A stretch of DNA of 64,000 nucleotides, from NCBI GenBank assembly GCA_964454645.1, contig CAYVTM010000002.1, positions 186,001 through 250,000 of the forward strand, written 5' to 3'. Shown one piece after another: positions 17,721 through 27,234 of this stretch. Both the position numbers and the translations under genes were made by a program. Position 1 is the first letter of the stretch. Each line of letters starts with the position of its first letter. Under the pieces are notes generated by a model. The model saw only the letters and a list, made by a program, of their open reading frames with translations. It was not told where the DNA came from and did not search any database. The DNA is from CAYVTM01 sp964454645 (lineage in GTDB: Bacteria > Bacteroidota > Bacteroidia > Sphingobacteriales > Sphingobacteriaceae).

Positions 17721-18776
17721 CTAAGATGCCATAACATCCTCCAACACCTTCCTGCCGATAAAGTATAGCATTCCGAAAAAGCCGAACAGAAAACCTCCCA
17801 ATACAATACCTTTTGCTTTTCCTAACCGGTCTTTTTCCAAGGGCAGGATTGGGCGGTCGATGATTTGTATAAGAGGCTCTTCACGCATGAGGGCAAGCTT
17901 GGAGAACTCTAAATTTTTAATCAGCTCTCCATACATGGTTCCCAGCATCTGCACCCGCATTTCTTCCCGTATCTTAGGAACCGCTGCACGTTGACGAACC
18001 AGGCCCATATTCTGATCTCCTAATTCTGCACGCCCATACATCGCTTTGTCTAATTCCCGGCGAACGGAATCCACCCGATATTCCAGTAAAGCGATGTTCG
18101 CTTTCGATTTAGAAGTCTTGGTTTCAATATAAAATTCTGAAACATTTTTTACCAAATGCTCACAAAAGGCTTTAGCAAAGAGTTCATCCTCGGAATTAAT
18201 GCTGACCGATACGATGTTTAATTTCTTATCGATTTTCGAAACGGATAAAAATTCTTCTACGATATTCTTTTGAATCTTACCCAACACAGAGTCTTGTTTC
18301 AAGCTGAAAGCCTCTCGTTTGGAATCAATATATTTTAGCTCTTTTAAAGCCGGATCTTCGGATTCAGACCAGTCTTCCTCCAATTCATTAAAGCGTATAT
18401 AACGATTCAGTAACAAATCTTCCTTGCCCTCTAGTTTGACTTTGGTTAGTAATGTTTTCTCGATCAGATAACGTGATTTTAAAAGCTCTAAAATATTATC
18501 CCCGGTAAAAGCTCCTCCCTCTCCTCCGCCCATGCTTAAACCAAACTGGGAAGCGATGGAAGATAAGCCGCCTCCCGCTGATTTTTCTTCCAGAGCAAAG
18601 GTTAAATTCGCGGTATAGGTAGGCACCTTGATAAAGGAGTAGACCAAACCTAATGCTCCACCCAATAAACCAATCATGACCAGTGGCTTCCATTTACTGA
18701 ACAGGTATTGCCACCATTCTCTTCCTTTCAGAATAAGGTCTTTTAAAGAAAGCTCTTCTTCGTTATTTTTCTGCAT
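17721..18776 (-). CDS. Wzz/GumC-type polysaccharide co-polymerase (chain-length determinant), no kinase domain
   Basis: The 351-residue protein has a short cytoplasmic N-terminus, a membrane segment at about 33-52 (KPLVMIGLLGGALGLVYSFI) and a long periplasmic region with helical coiled-coil-like character (YIETKTSKSKANIALLEYRVDSVRRELDKA). A C-terminal membrane segment near 325-342 (GIVLGGFLFGFFGMLYFIG) is preceded by the proline-rich IIDRPILPLEKDRLGK typical of Wzz/PCP proteins. It controls chain length and couples polymerisation to export. There is no BY-kinase domain; a kinase, if used, would be elsewhere. It follows the SLBB export gene with one base between, the standard Wza-Wzc order. 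Confidence 0.87.
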   Translation of the reverse strand: MQKNNEEELSLKDLILKGREWWQYLFSKWKPLVMIGLLGGALGLVYSFIKVPTYTANLTFALEEKSAGGGLSSIASQFGLSMGGGEGGAFTGDNILELLKSRYLIEKTLLTKVKLEGKEDLLLNRYIRFNELEEDWSESEDPALKELKYIDSKREAFSLKQDSVLGKIQKNIVEEFLSVSKIDKKLNIVSVSINSEDELFAKAFCEHLVKNVSEFYIETKTSKSKANIALLEYRVDSVRRELDKAMYGRAELGDQNMGLVRQRAAVPKIREEMRVQMLGTMYGELIKNLEFSKLALMREEPLIQIIDRPILPLEKDRLGKAKGIVLGGFLFGFFGMLYFIGRKVLEDVMAS

Positions 18777-18777
18777 A

Positions 18778-21261
18778 TCAGATCTGGCGTAATAAGATGA
18801 TCAGGGTAGCTAAACCGGTTACTTTCAGAGTTGTGTTTTCGATAAACTTATTCCAGTTAAACGGTTCACGCTCCTTCTTAATTTCTTCCGGTTTCTTTTC
18901 TTTGTTCACCACATAAATGGTACTTCCTTTTTCAACCTTCGGATAGACCTTAAAGACGAGGAAGTTTTGGGTCCGGGTAATCTTTGCATTGGTTTCAATT
19001 ACGTAGGTTTTGCGTCTCCAGCTATCCTTGGTAAATCCGTTCCCGAATTCATTGATATAATATCTGGCTCTTTTCCCTTTTACATAAGGAGCGTTTACCT
19101 GCGAACGATCCAATACGCTTAAATATTCCAGGGAGGTTCCGCGTATCCCGATGAAGTCGATGGTTGTCGGAATGCTCAAACGGTCACCTGCTTTTAATAT
19201 ATAATTATATTTTGATTTTTCTTTTTTCAGAACCTCCTCCAGGTTCAACACAATATATCCGCCCGGAAGATCGGGACGATAGAGGGAAGCTCCTTCTGTA
19301 AACGCAAAACGGGTCAGGCCGCCTGCCCGTTCAATGATATCGGAAATACGTTCGTCTTTTGAAAGTATGGTATACGTTCCGGGGTATTTCACCTCTCCGG
19401 CAACATTCATGTTTTGCTGAAATTCGAATTCGGGAACCGTACGTACAAACACCTGGTCGAAGGGTTGCAATTTAAAATTCAATTGTTCATCGCTCAGCTT
19501 TAAATCGCGGGGCACACGCATCAACTCTATAATTACACGGGATGCATCCCCTTCGGTATAAGTATCTCCAAAATAAGAGATTCTCGATATCTCGATACGC
19601 ATATTATCGGCCGCTAATCTCAATCCACCCGCTAAAAAAAGTGCATTTCCTAAGGTCATCCCTTCAGAATAATCGAATCCTCCCGCAGAACGTACTTCCC
19701 CCAATACACTGATCGAAAGATCTTCGAGAAAGTCGTAGTAAGAAGCAATCGTCAGGATATCTTTGTCTTCTAAAACAAGGTTATCAGCCGAAGTAGGATT
19801 TACCAATATATCTTTCAGGTTCAATTGCTTAAATTCTTTTGTTTGATCGGGTTTAGTACGTATTAAATAAGCCTTTTCCAGCAAAGTTTCGAAACGTAAA
19901 CCACCGGCTTTTTTCAAAAGATCACTCACCCGCTCACCTTTAACATATTGAAAGGTCCCGGGTAGTTGTACTGCTCCCCGAATACTCACAATATTTTTTA
20001 TTTCATCGGAAGTAGTTCGGACATGCACTTCATCTCCCACCTGTAATTTATAATTCCCTTTGGCTTCCAGAATACTATCCAGTTTCACATCCATTACATT
20101 TTGCCCCAGCGGACTGATACGCGTTACACGTATAACTTCTTTATACGCAGTAGCCGTAAAACCACTCGCATAGGTGATTAATTCGTTCAGATGCTCTTTG
20201 TCTTTCAGCTCGTATAACATCGGGCGGCGGACTTCTCCGCTGATGCGTACAATACGTTCTGCCGGCGGAATCAGGATATAATCGTTATCTTCTAAATAAA
20301 AATCCAAACGTGAGTTCGGATCTTTCAGGAACTCGTAAACGTCTAATGTTTTAATGATTTTTCCTGCACGACGGATCTGAATATTACGAAGTGTTCCCAA
20401 ATCATTCGGGCCTCCGGCAATGATGAGGGCATTGAATGCAGTATTCAATGCCGGTATTTTATATGAACCCGGCTTGAAAACTTCCCCGACGATATTTACC
20501 GTAATCGAACGGGAATAGGCTAAGGTAATTTCCACACGGTTATTACTTAAATCAAAATACTGGCCAAGCTTAGCTCTTAAGAGCCCTTTAACTTTATCAA
20601 AGGTCAGGCCCTTTACGAAAATAGGCCCCATCTGATTCGGGTTAATAGCCCCACGTGCATCTACTTTCAGCACTTCGTTATAATACGAATATCCGAATAC
20701 CGAAACACCGATCTCATCTCCCAGCCCGATCACATAATTATCGGGGGCTTTGGCATCGATTGAACGATCGAAGGTACTCAAATCGCTCGTGCGAAAAAGT
20801 TGCTGTCCGTATACATGTACCGGACGCTCAATTTCAGCTTGTTTATTTTCTTTAATAACTACCGTTTCTTCAGCCTGTTTAATATTTTCAGTGATAATCT
20901 CATTGGCTACCTCCTCGGTACTGCCCACGGTACCTGTTGCTTTGGGAGCCTCGGTACTTGTACCTGCTCTTTGCAATTGATTGATGCGCGCACGTAATTT
21001 AGCTGCTTCCGAACGTGGCAGTCCCCGGGAAATAGCCATTTGTTCCGCTTGCTCAATGGTAACCCCGCTTGCATTTCCCTGATTAAGTAAAGCTTTAATC
21101 TGATCATCGCTCAGTTCATCGACTTTTACTGAACTCAGATCGTTGGGATTGACTCCTGCCGGAACCTGCGCATACAGATTATGCGCCCAAACGATTTGCA
21201 GCATCGCAAATAAAGCAACCAGCAAAGTCTTAAAAATAATAGAATAGGTCTTTTTCATCAA
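18778..21261 (-). CDS. SLBB-domain outer-membrane polysaccharide export protein (Wza-like, enlarged)
   Basis: The 827-residue protein starts with a Sec signal peptide (hydrophobic stretch about 8-27, ending near NLYAQ). It has a Poly_export domain around 165-250 (PDNYVIGLGDEIGVSVFGYS) followed by repeated SLBB-like domains (VNIVGEVFKPGSYKI, VRISGEVRRPMLYEL, VSIRGAVQLPGTFQY, ISVLGEVRSAGGFDY, MNVAGEVKYPGTYTI). It ends with a hydrophobic C-terminus (LATLIILLRQI). This is about twice the length of E. coli Wza, as is common in Bacteroidota. It would form the periplasm-spanning and outer-membrane channel for the exported glycan. Met2 is an equally possible start. It leads the export genes, 67 bases after the regulator-like gene. 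Confidence 0.9.
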   Translation of the reverse strand: MMKKTYSIIFKTLLVALFAMLQIVWAHNLYAQVPAGVNPNDLSSVKVDELSDDQIKALLNQGNASGVTIEQAEQMAISRGLPRSEAAKLRARINQLQRAGTSTEAPKATGTVGSTEEVANEIITENIKQAEETVVIKENKQAEIERPVHVYGQQLFRTSDLSTFDRSIDAKAPDNYVIGLGDEIGVSVFGYSYYNEVLKVDARGAINPNQMGPIFVKGLTFDKVKGLLRAKLGQYFDLSNNRVEITLAYSRSITVNIVGEVFKPGSYKIPALNTAFNALIIAGGPNDLGTLRNIQIRRAGKIIKTLDVYEFLKDPNSRLDFYLEDNDYILIPPAERIVRISGEVRRPMLYELKDKEHLNELITYASGFTATAYKEVIRVTRISPLGQNVMDVKLDSILEAKGNYKLQVGDEVHVRTTSDEIKNIVSIRGAVQLPGTFQYVKGERVSDLLKKAGGLRFETLLEKAYLIRTKPDQTKEFKQLNLKDILVNPTSADNLVLEDKDILTIASYYDFLEDLSISVLGEVRSAGGFDYSEGMTLGNALFLAGGLRLAADNMRIEISRISYFGDTYTEGDASRVIIELMRVPRDLKLSDEQLNFKLQPFDQVFVRTVPEFEFQQNMNVAGEVKYPGTYTILSKDERISDIIERAGGLTRFAFTEGASLYRPDLPGGYIVLNLEEVLKKEKSKYNYILKAGDRLSIPTTIDFIGIRGTSLEYLSVLDRSQVNAPYVKGKRARYYINEFGNGFTKDSWRRKTYVIETNAKITRTQNFLVFKVYPKVEKGSTIYVVNKEKKPEEIKKEREPFNWNKFIENTTLKVTGLATLIILLRQI

Positions 21262-21328
21262 AGCAAAGATAGTTTTTCCGGTTAAATATTTTCGTTCCTG
21301 TAATAAAAGTAAACTACAAAAAATGCAT

Positions 21329-21862
21329 CTATTCTTTCTGCCAGATCAGCAAGTGCTCGCCGGGCAAAAGATCTTCTCCCTGCTTTACAAATTCCGCATC
21401 GCTGAACAATACATAGCGTATTTTTTTTCCAAGGATAGGTTCTGCCTTATCAATCAATTGGATCAGGTAATCTTTGTGAATATCACCAATCATTACAATA
21501 TCGATAATCGGAGATTCTAATCCTTTCGCCAGAGAACCGATTAAATAAACCTTGTTTACGCTCCCCAAGTTCTCAATTACTTTTTCAATCAGGTAATCGA
21601 TTCCTGTGTATTTAATAATGATACTGTGAATATCCTTAAAAAGAGGATGTTTGGTATTGGCTTTAAAAATTTTTTTATTGCCGACATTCTCGCTGTTCAG
21701 CAATCCTGCCTGCTCAAATTTATTGAGTTCCAGACGAATACCATTGCTGCTGTCCCCAAACTCCGACTCTAAATTTTTCAAATAGGCCGAATTATTCGCG
21801 TTTAAGAAGAACTTAAGCAATAATTTAATACGTGTTTTGGATGTAATAAGTGTATCTAACAT
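21329..21862 (-). CDS. Winged-helix DNA-binding protein with nucleotidyltransferase-like domain
   Basis: The 177-residue protein joins two parts. Residues 1-75 form an ArsR/MarR-like winged helix (TSKTRIKLLLKFFLN, NSSAYLKNLESEF-like turn, GIRLELNKFEQAGLL). Residues 100-170 resemble a minimal nucleotidyltransferase (KVYLIGSLAKGLESPIIDIVMIGD), with the G-S-x-x-x-G motif but I-D-I-V instead of the usual D-x-D metal pair. Proteins of this type are often found directly ahead of polysaccharide loci in Bacteroidota, and here it is the first gene of the locus. A regulatory role over the operon is inferred. The altered metal motif argues against normal nucleotide transfer. Confidence 0.75.
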   Translation of the reverse strand: MLDTLITSKTRIKLLLKFFLNANNSAYLKNLESEFGDSSNGIRLELNKFEQAGLLNSENVGNKKIFKANTKHPLFKDIHSIIIKYTGIDYLIEKVIENLGSVNKVYLIGSLAKGLESPIIDIVMIGDIHKDYLIQLIDKAEPILGKKIRYVLFSDAEFVKQGEDLLPGEHLLIWQKE

Positions 21863-22125
21863 GATATAGCTTCGCCCCCTCGCTTACATCTTTTGGGAAT
21901 AGGGTTTAAAGATGAGGCGCTTAGTTCAGATCGGGTAAAAATATTACCCTTTTTCGGATTATCCAAAAAAAACGTAAAAAATAATATTGGGAAGATGTAT
22001 ATGATTATTACGGACGGAGTATTTAGGAATAGATGCAATATGTTTTTTTAACATATACCATTGATTATCATTAATTTATATTAACACACTATGTAACCGA
22101 TGTTTATATGTATGAATTATAATCT

Positions 22126-22191
22126 CCTCTGTTGTGTCAGCCTTTCAGGCTGAGGGTTCATTTTTATCCTGAAAAGCTGACACAGCAGAGG
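22126..22191. repeat. Nested inverted repeats across the end of the rRNA methyltransferase gene
   Basis: Outer arms at 22126-22141 (cctctgttgtgtcagc) and 22176-22191 (gctgacacagcagagg) pair at 15 of 16 positions. A smaller hairpin (tcagcct/aggctga, 22137-22153) overlaps the left arm. The stop codon of the methyltransferase (22145-22147) lies between the arms, so the 3' end of its mRNA can fold into a long stem. It may act in termination or mRNA protection. It is not followed by a strong U-run on the minus-strand transcript. Confidence 0.5.
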
Positions 22192-23581
22192 GCTGCACAT
22201 CCGATTCTTTACGGATCCTCCACTCCTTCGGATAAAAATTATTAATGCGGTTTGGCAGAATCTTTACCCAACCCAGGGCCGCACCCTCATACTCCACCAG
22301 GGTCCAGGACTTATAACCCCGTGTATCGGGATGTATATCTTTTTTCTGTAAATAGGCGATGGCATCATCATAACAGAGTGATAGACGGGGAAGGGAATTG
22401 TTTCGGATGAGGCTTAATGCCAGGCTGTGGCTGGGGATCAGCTCATCCCGAATAATGTTACCTATATCGGTTCCGAAAAGCTTTATATGCAGAGAGGTAT
22501 TAAGTAAGCCCAACATCTCCTTGCATAATTCCCCGGGGAAGGCCAATACCTGGTTACGGTGTAAATAAAAAGAAAGCTTCCAATCCTGATTCAGATAAGG
22601 TAATGCGGGGCTAATAAATTTAGGATTCAGTGCCTGTATTTTCTTTGATGCACGAGGCCATTTCCCTTCATAAGCCGATTCAGCTTTTTTAAAAACCGAA
22701 AGAAAAAAGCCTTCGCCTCTCACTTTATGCGGATAACTACGGTAGCTAAATATTTCTTCCCGATCTTGTTGTTGAATGCCCCATGCTTCGGGGAAATCCA
22801 TCTTTACAGATTCCCATTCATCATTTGCAAAAAGAGAAAGGATATTGTCTTCATTTTCTTCCGGTGCAAAGGTACAGGTGCTATAAATTAACAAACCATC
22901 CGGCGCGACTAAATCGGCGGCTTGTTTCAAAATTCTTTTTTGCCGGGATGAGCATGCCTGTACGGCTTGCTCCGACCACTCTTTGATTGCATCCGGATCC
23001 TTTCTGAACATACCTTCGCCAGAGCAAGGTGCATCAATCAATACGATATCGAAGCACCCTTCGAACATCGAGAAATGTTCGGGGTCGTTATTGGTAACAA
23101 CAACATTCGGATTTCCCCAACGTAAAATATTTTCGGCCAATATCACCGAACGCGCATTGATCACTTCATTACTGATCAACAAGCTTTGTGAATTGAGCAA
23201 AGAAAGCAGATGGGTACTTTTTCCACCCGGAGCTGCACATAAATCCAATACCCGTAAAGACGCTTCCCTGTTAACACATTGCTTAAACACTTCTTCGATA
23301 AGCATCGATGAAGCTTCCTGCACATAATAATGGCCGGCATGAAATAAGGGATCGAAGGTAAAGGAAGGCCGTTTCACCAGATAATAGGCCCGTTCTGCCC
23401 AGGGAATTTTTACAGCTCCTTCGGGTAAGCCGGCTTTTTCAGAACTACTTGGATTAGTTTTCCCCGGATTTAAACGTATCGATACCGATGCTTCCTCTTG
23501 CAATGCCCGAAAAAAAGCATCCGCCTGATCTTGCAACTGTACACTCATTCTCTTAACAAATGCTTCGGGAAATGCCTGCAT
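22145..23581 (-). CDS. RsmF/NOL1/NOP2-family RNA cytosine-C5 methyltransferase
   Basis: The 478-residue protein has a SAM-dependent methyltransferase core and a C-terminal PUA-like extension. SAM motif I is VLDLCAAPGGKSTHLL at 111-125. Motif IV, DAPCSGEGMF, carries C186, and motif VI, YSTCTF, carries C236, the two cysteines used by m5C methyltransferases. The C-terminal segment (RGYKSWTLVEYEGAALGWVKIL) matches the RsmF/YebU RNA-binding tail that contacts 16S rRNA. It is transcribed away from the protease gene at 23756 and ends inside a large inverted repeat. Substrate assignment to 16S rRNA is by family resemblance. Confidence 0.88.
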   Translation of the reverse strand: MQAFPEAFVKRMSVQLQDQADAFFRALQEEASVSIRLNPGKTNPSSSEKAGLPEGAVKIPWAERAYYLVKRPSFTFDPLFHAGHYYVQEASSMLIEEVFKQCVNREASLRVLDLCAAPGGKSTHLLSLLNSQSLLISNEVINARSVILAENILRWGNPNVVVTNNDPEHFSMFEGCFDIVLIDAPCSGEGMFRKDPDAIKEWSEQAVQACSSRQKRILKQAADLVAPDGLLIYSTCTFAPEENEDNILSLFANDEWESVKMDFPEAWGIQQQDREEIFSYRSYPHKVRGEGFFLSVFKKAESAYEGKWPRASKKIQALNPKFISPALPYLNQDWKLSFYLHRNQVLAFPGELCKEMLGLLNTSLHIKLFGTDIGNIIRDELIPSHSLALSLIRNNSLPRLSLCYDDAIAYLQKKDIHPDTRGYKSWTLVEYEGAALGWVKILPNRINNFYPKEWRIRKESDVQPSAVSAFQDKNEPSA

Positions 23582-23755
23582 TCAATAAATAATTTTTTTT
23601 GAGGAATTAGGCAACAAATGTAAAGAAAAAAACTTTCCGGTAATATTTTAATATATTTTATCTATTGAATTACAAATATTACAATCGGCTGAATATTATG
23701 CAAGGGATTTTTTTCTACCTTTAATGTTCAATAATCTTGGAAAGAGAAAAGATAT

Positions 23756-25846
23756 ATGATGAGAAAAAAAATTTATGCCTGCATTCTTATAACCGGAATA
23801 GCGGCATGTGTGGCAGTAGCATTTTCATTCATTCAGAAAAACGAAAAACCTGCAGAACTTAAACCGGAAGAAAAACATGAATTGGTATGTCGCGAAATCG
23901 TAAACCTGGTCACTAACTTCAACTATAAAAAAGTTTCTTTAGATGATTCCCTGTCTTCCGTAATCTTCGATGCGTATATCAAGGCACTTGATGGGAATAA
24001 AGTGTATTTCCTCGAATCAGATATTCATGAGTTCGAAAGCTATCGTAATCAATTAGATGATATGTTGAGGATGGGCGATATCAATATACCTTTTCAGATT
24101 TTCAACAGATATATACAACGCTATACCAATAGAATACAATTCATGCTCGACAATTTATACCTGCCGGCAGATTTTACTACAAGCGATGAACTGATATACG
24201 ACCGTTCGAAATTAGAGTGGATGAAAACCGTCGAAGAGCTGGATGCCTATTGGATGAAACGTATCAAATATGATCTGCTCAATCTAAGCCTGGCAGGATC
24301 GGATAGTGCCAAGAGCAGGGAGACCTTGAAGAAACGATACGAAAATCTTTTGAATCAATCTTCTAAAATTAATAATTACGATGCCTTTCAGGCAATCATG
24401 ACCGCCTTCACCGAATCTGTCGATCCACATACCGATTATTACAATCCGAGCAATGCTGCAAATTTCAATGTCGATATGGCACGTTCGCTGGAAGGTATCG
24501 GAGCGACCTTACGTATGGATAACGATTATGTCACCATCAATGCGATTGTTCCGGGAGGGCCTGCCGATAAAATCAAACAACTAAACATCGACGATAAAAT
24601 TATTGCAGTAGCACAAGGCAAAGACGGGGAGTTCGAAGATATTATCGGGTGGCGTTTAGATGTTGCTATACAGCTGATACGCGGAGCAAAAGGAACCATT
24701 GTACGTTTGAAAATTCTTCCGAAAGGTCAGGACATATCATCCGAACCTAAGATCGTAGAAATTGTACGTGAGAAAATTGTCTTACAGGATCAGTCGGCAA
24801 AATATACGATTAAAACTGTTCAGCAGGGAAATAAAGCATACAAAATCGGGATCATCGATATCCCTGCATTCTATGCCGATTTCAAAGCCTACCAGGCCGG
24901 AGACCCGAATTATAAAAGTACCACACGCGATGTACGCTTGTTGTTAGATACTCTGAAACAAGAGGATGTACATGCCGTTGTTATCGACTTACGTTCGAAC
25001 GGAGGAGGTTCCCTGATGGAAGCCATCGACCTTACCGGGTTATTTATCAAGACAGGACCTGTGGTTCAGGTACGCAATACACGCAATCAAATCGAATCGG
25101 GAGAAGATGATGATCCATCCATAGCATGGGAAGGTACCTTAGTGGTCATGATCGATCGTTTCAGCGCTTCGGCATCCGAAATTTTCGCAGGTGCCGTTCA
25201 GGATTATGGAAGAGGAATTGTAATAGGCACCCAAAGTTATGGCAAAGGTACCGTTCAAAATTCCATAGACCTGGATCAGGTGATGGGAAACCGTACCCCT
25301 GCAAATAAAAATGTAGTAGGTAAAACAAATACTTACGGACAAATTAATTTAACGATTGCGAAATTTTACCGCATCAACGGAAGCAGTACACAGCATAAAG
25401 GCATTAGTCCGGATATCGCCTTCCCCATGATTTATTCCGCGCAGAAATACGGCGAAAGCTCGAAAGCATCGGCATTGCCCTGGGATGAAATCCGCCGAAG
25501 CAATTATAAAATCATGGCAGATTTAAGTGTCGTAAAAAAAGAATTAAATCAGGAGCATAACAAACGAATGAAATCAAGTAAAGAATATCAATACCTCTTA
25601 AATGATATTGAAGAGTTCAATAAAAAAGATATACAGGTATCTGTATGTTTACATATTGACAGTTTGAAAAAAGAGCGTGAAGAAAAGGAACAGATAAACT
25701 TTATGCGTGAGAATGAACGCAGGGTTTCCCGGGGATTAGAGCCTCTGAAAAAAGATGAAGCTAAACCCAAACATGAGACGCCTTATGATTTTATGTTAGA
25801 AGAAACGGTATTGATTGTCGCAGATTATTTGAATGCAATCAAATAA
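23756..25846 (+). CDS. prc: Carboxy-terminal processing (tail-specific) protease, S41 family
   Basis: The 696-residue protein has an N-terminal membrane anchor (IYACILITGIAACVAVAFSFI). An N-terminal helical domain is followed by a PDZ domain near 230-320 (GIGATLRMDNDYVTINAIVPGGPADK) and the S41 catalytic core. The Ser/Lys dyad is S472 in DRFSASASEIF and K497 in YGKGTVQ, the same 25-residue spacing as in E. coli Prc. A DUF3340-like tail follows (PYDFMLEETVLIVADYL). It degrades or trims envelope proteins in the periplasm. A purine-rich ribosome site (ggaaagag) lies about 10 bases upstream. Met2 is an equal alternative start. It converges on a DinB gene with 6 bases between them. Confidence 0.93.
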   Translation: MMRKKIYACILITGIAACVAVAFSFIQKNEKPAELKPEEKHELVCREIVNLVTNFNYKKVSLDDSLSSVIFDAYIKALDGNKVYFLESDIHEFESYRNQLDDMLRMGDINIPFQIFNRYIQRYTNRIQFMLDNLYLPADFTTSDELIYDRSKLEWMKTVEELDAYWMKRIKYDLLNLSLAGSDSAKSRETLKKRYENLLNQSSKINNYDAFQAIMTAFTESVDPHTDYYNPSNAANFNVDMARSLEGIGATLRMDNDYVTINAIVPGGPADKIKQLNIDDKIIAVAQGKDGEFEDIIGWRLDVAIQLIRGAKGTIVRLKILPKGQDISSEPKIVEIVREKIVLQDQSAKYTIKTVQQGNKAYKIGIIDIPAFYADFKAYQAGDPNYKSTTRDVRLLLDTLKQEDVHAVVIDLRSNGGGSLMEAIDLTGLFIKTGPVVQVRNTRNQIESGEDDDPSIAWEGTLVVMIDRFSASASEIFAGAVQDYGRGIVIGTQSYGKGTVQNSIDLDQVMGNRTPANKNVVGKTNTYGQINLTIAKFYRINGSSTQHKGISPDIAFPMIYSAQKYGESSKASALPWDEIRRSNYKIMADLSVVKKELNQEHNKRMKSSKEYQYLLNDIEEFNKKDIQVSVCLHIDSLKKEREEKEQINFMRENERRVSRGLEPLKKDEAKPKHETPYDFMLEETVLIVADYLNAIK

Positions 25847-25852
25847 TTAAAC

Positions 25853-26362
25853 TTACTGATAACTGCTCATTAAATCTTTTATCTGTTCCCGGTGCCGGTC
25901 GGTATGGTGCAGGATGAAATACAACCAATCAGGAATGAGCATTTCACCCAGATAGGGGTGCTGATAATAGCGGTTATCAATCTTAATTTCTCCCTTGAGT
26001 AACATCTCTTTCAGAGATGAGCGTTGCTTCAGGAATCGTTCTTCAAACTCTTCTCTACTTTTAAAAATTCCTTTCGGGACCAAGCTATCAGGGGCCTTCA
26101 CTTTTCTGCTTCGCATATCTACCACCAAACGTTTTAAGCGGTCATTACCCAATAGTTCATTCGGATCTTTGCGATCATTGGTGGGATTCAGTAATAAGAT
26201 ACCGATCAGCTTATCTGTTTTGCAAATATGTTCTGCTATTTGTAATACGGTCCAACTTTCGGCAGGAGCCCGATGCAAATGTGCTTCCGGAATTTCTCTG
26301 ATGAGGCTCAGCAGGCCTGCTGTATTGGTTTCCAATCGCTGAATGTACTGTTGTATATCCAT
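25853..26362 (-). CDS. DinB family protein
   Basis: The 169-residue protein has the four-helix DinB/YfiT-like layout: a first helix with SLIREIPEAHLHRAPAESW, the metal His in IAEHICKTDK, and the C-terminal HHTDRHREQI pair of histidines. Together these form the metal triad of the superfamily, whose members include bacillithiol transferases and hydrolases. Its physiological role is not predictable. It converges with prc and follows a strong terminator hairpin at 26404-26436, so it is probably transcribed separately from the lipoprotein gene upstream. Confidence 0.82.
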   Translation of the reverse strand: MDIQQYIQRLETNTAGLLSLIREIPEAHLHRAPAESWTVLQIAEHICKTDKLIGILLLNPTNDRKDPNELLGNDRLKRLVVDMRSRKVKAPDSLVPKGIFKSREEFEERFLKQRSSLKEMLLKGEIKIDNRYYQHPYLGEMLIPDWLYFILHHTDRHREQIKDLMSSYQ

Positions 26363-26403
26363 ACCTTAAGATTGATAATATATTTCCGAAAGTACAAAAA
26401 ATA

Positions 26404-26436
26404 GAAAAGCATTCAATCCCAAATTGAATGCTTTTC
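26404..26436 (-). terminator. Rho-independent terminator after the repeat lipoprotein gene
   Basis: A perfect 14-bp stem (gaaaagcattcaat at 26404-26417, attgaatgcttttc at 26423-26436) with a 5-base loop lies 22 bases past the stop of the lipoprotein gene. On the minus-strand transcript it is followed by tatttttt, a U-rich tail. It should end that transcript before the DinB gene. Confidence 0.85.
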
Positions 26437-26457
26437 AAATGTGTATATATAGCGCTA

Positions 26458-26997
26458 TTAATTAGGTAAAGGGGCTCCTACCTGAATATCGCAGCGATGA
26501 CCCGGTTGTCCGTGTTCGGGGTTTAACTTTGCAGTACCGGTGCCCGGAGTAGTACTAGCCGGTGCCGGATTTACATTCAATCGTGGCCCGTTTGTATTAG
26601 TTGGGCTAGTGCTTGTATTGGCAGTTGTATTGGTGCCCGGTTGTGCGACAATATTGGGTTGTACAGCCGGAGCCGCTTGTGCCGGAGTACCATCTAAAGG
26701 TGCACCCACCGGAATATCGCAACGATGACCCGGTTGTCCGTGTTCGGGATTTAATTTTACCTGAGCATTTGTTTGCGGAGTTGCCACTTGTGATTGCGTT
26801 TGCACTTGCACAGGAACCGTCGTTTCCTGGCTTACCTCAGTCGCCGGTGAATCATTTTGAATCGTATTCAATAAAGCAGGCGCTTCTTCTTGTACTTGTA
26901 CCGCCTCATTAACCGTAGAGGTACTTGTTTCGTTGTTAGAGCAGGCAAGTAATAAAAGCGAGCTGCTGAGAGCAAGGATCATGATTGATGTTGACAT
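26458..26997 (-). CDS. Lipoprotein with two copies of a H/C-containing 21-residue repeat
   Basis: The 179-residue protein has a type II signal peptide with lipobox LLAC (Cys19). The linkers are rich in Thr, Gln, Pro, Ala and Asn and of low complexity. Two near-identical 21-residue modules lie at 81-101 and 157-177. Each contains NPEHGQPGHRCDI followed by VGAPL, differing only at Pro/Gln after CDI. Each module has two His and one Cys in a fixed spacing, suggesting metal binding or a Cys-based link, but I know of no proven function. I recall similar modules at the ends of other Bacteroidota lipoproteins. It is flanked by a strong terminator downstream. Confidence 0.8.
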   Translation of the reverse strand: MSTSIMILALSSSLLLLACSNNETSTSTVNEAVQVQEEAPALLNTIQNDSPATEVSQETTVPVQVQTQSQVATPQTNAQVKLNPEHGQPGHRCDIPVGAPLDGTPAQAAPAVQPNIVAQPGTNTTANTSTSPTNTNGPRLNVNPAPASTTPGTGTAKLNPEHGQPGHRCDIQVGAPLPN

Positions 26998-27234
26998 ATT
27001 TCTTAAAAATTATTTTTTTATTTATTAAATTTAAATTTCTTTTCTAAATTAAAGATAGGAGTTCTAAAGATAGAAATATAACCCCTTTTATGAATGAATT
27101 GTTTTTGACAGTCCTGAATCGCCCTAAAAACACTAGTTAAAAAGTTTTTTATCGAAGAGCCAAGTCTATTTTTAAGGTTGCCGATATAAATAATAGCCTT
27201 GCTTCGATCAAGATTTAATCTATTATTAACAATA

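Noticed and set aside
21856..22038. Minus-strand frame of 60 codons before the regulator gene
   Set aside because: It overlaps the regulator start, is low in protein character, and has no family match.
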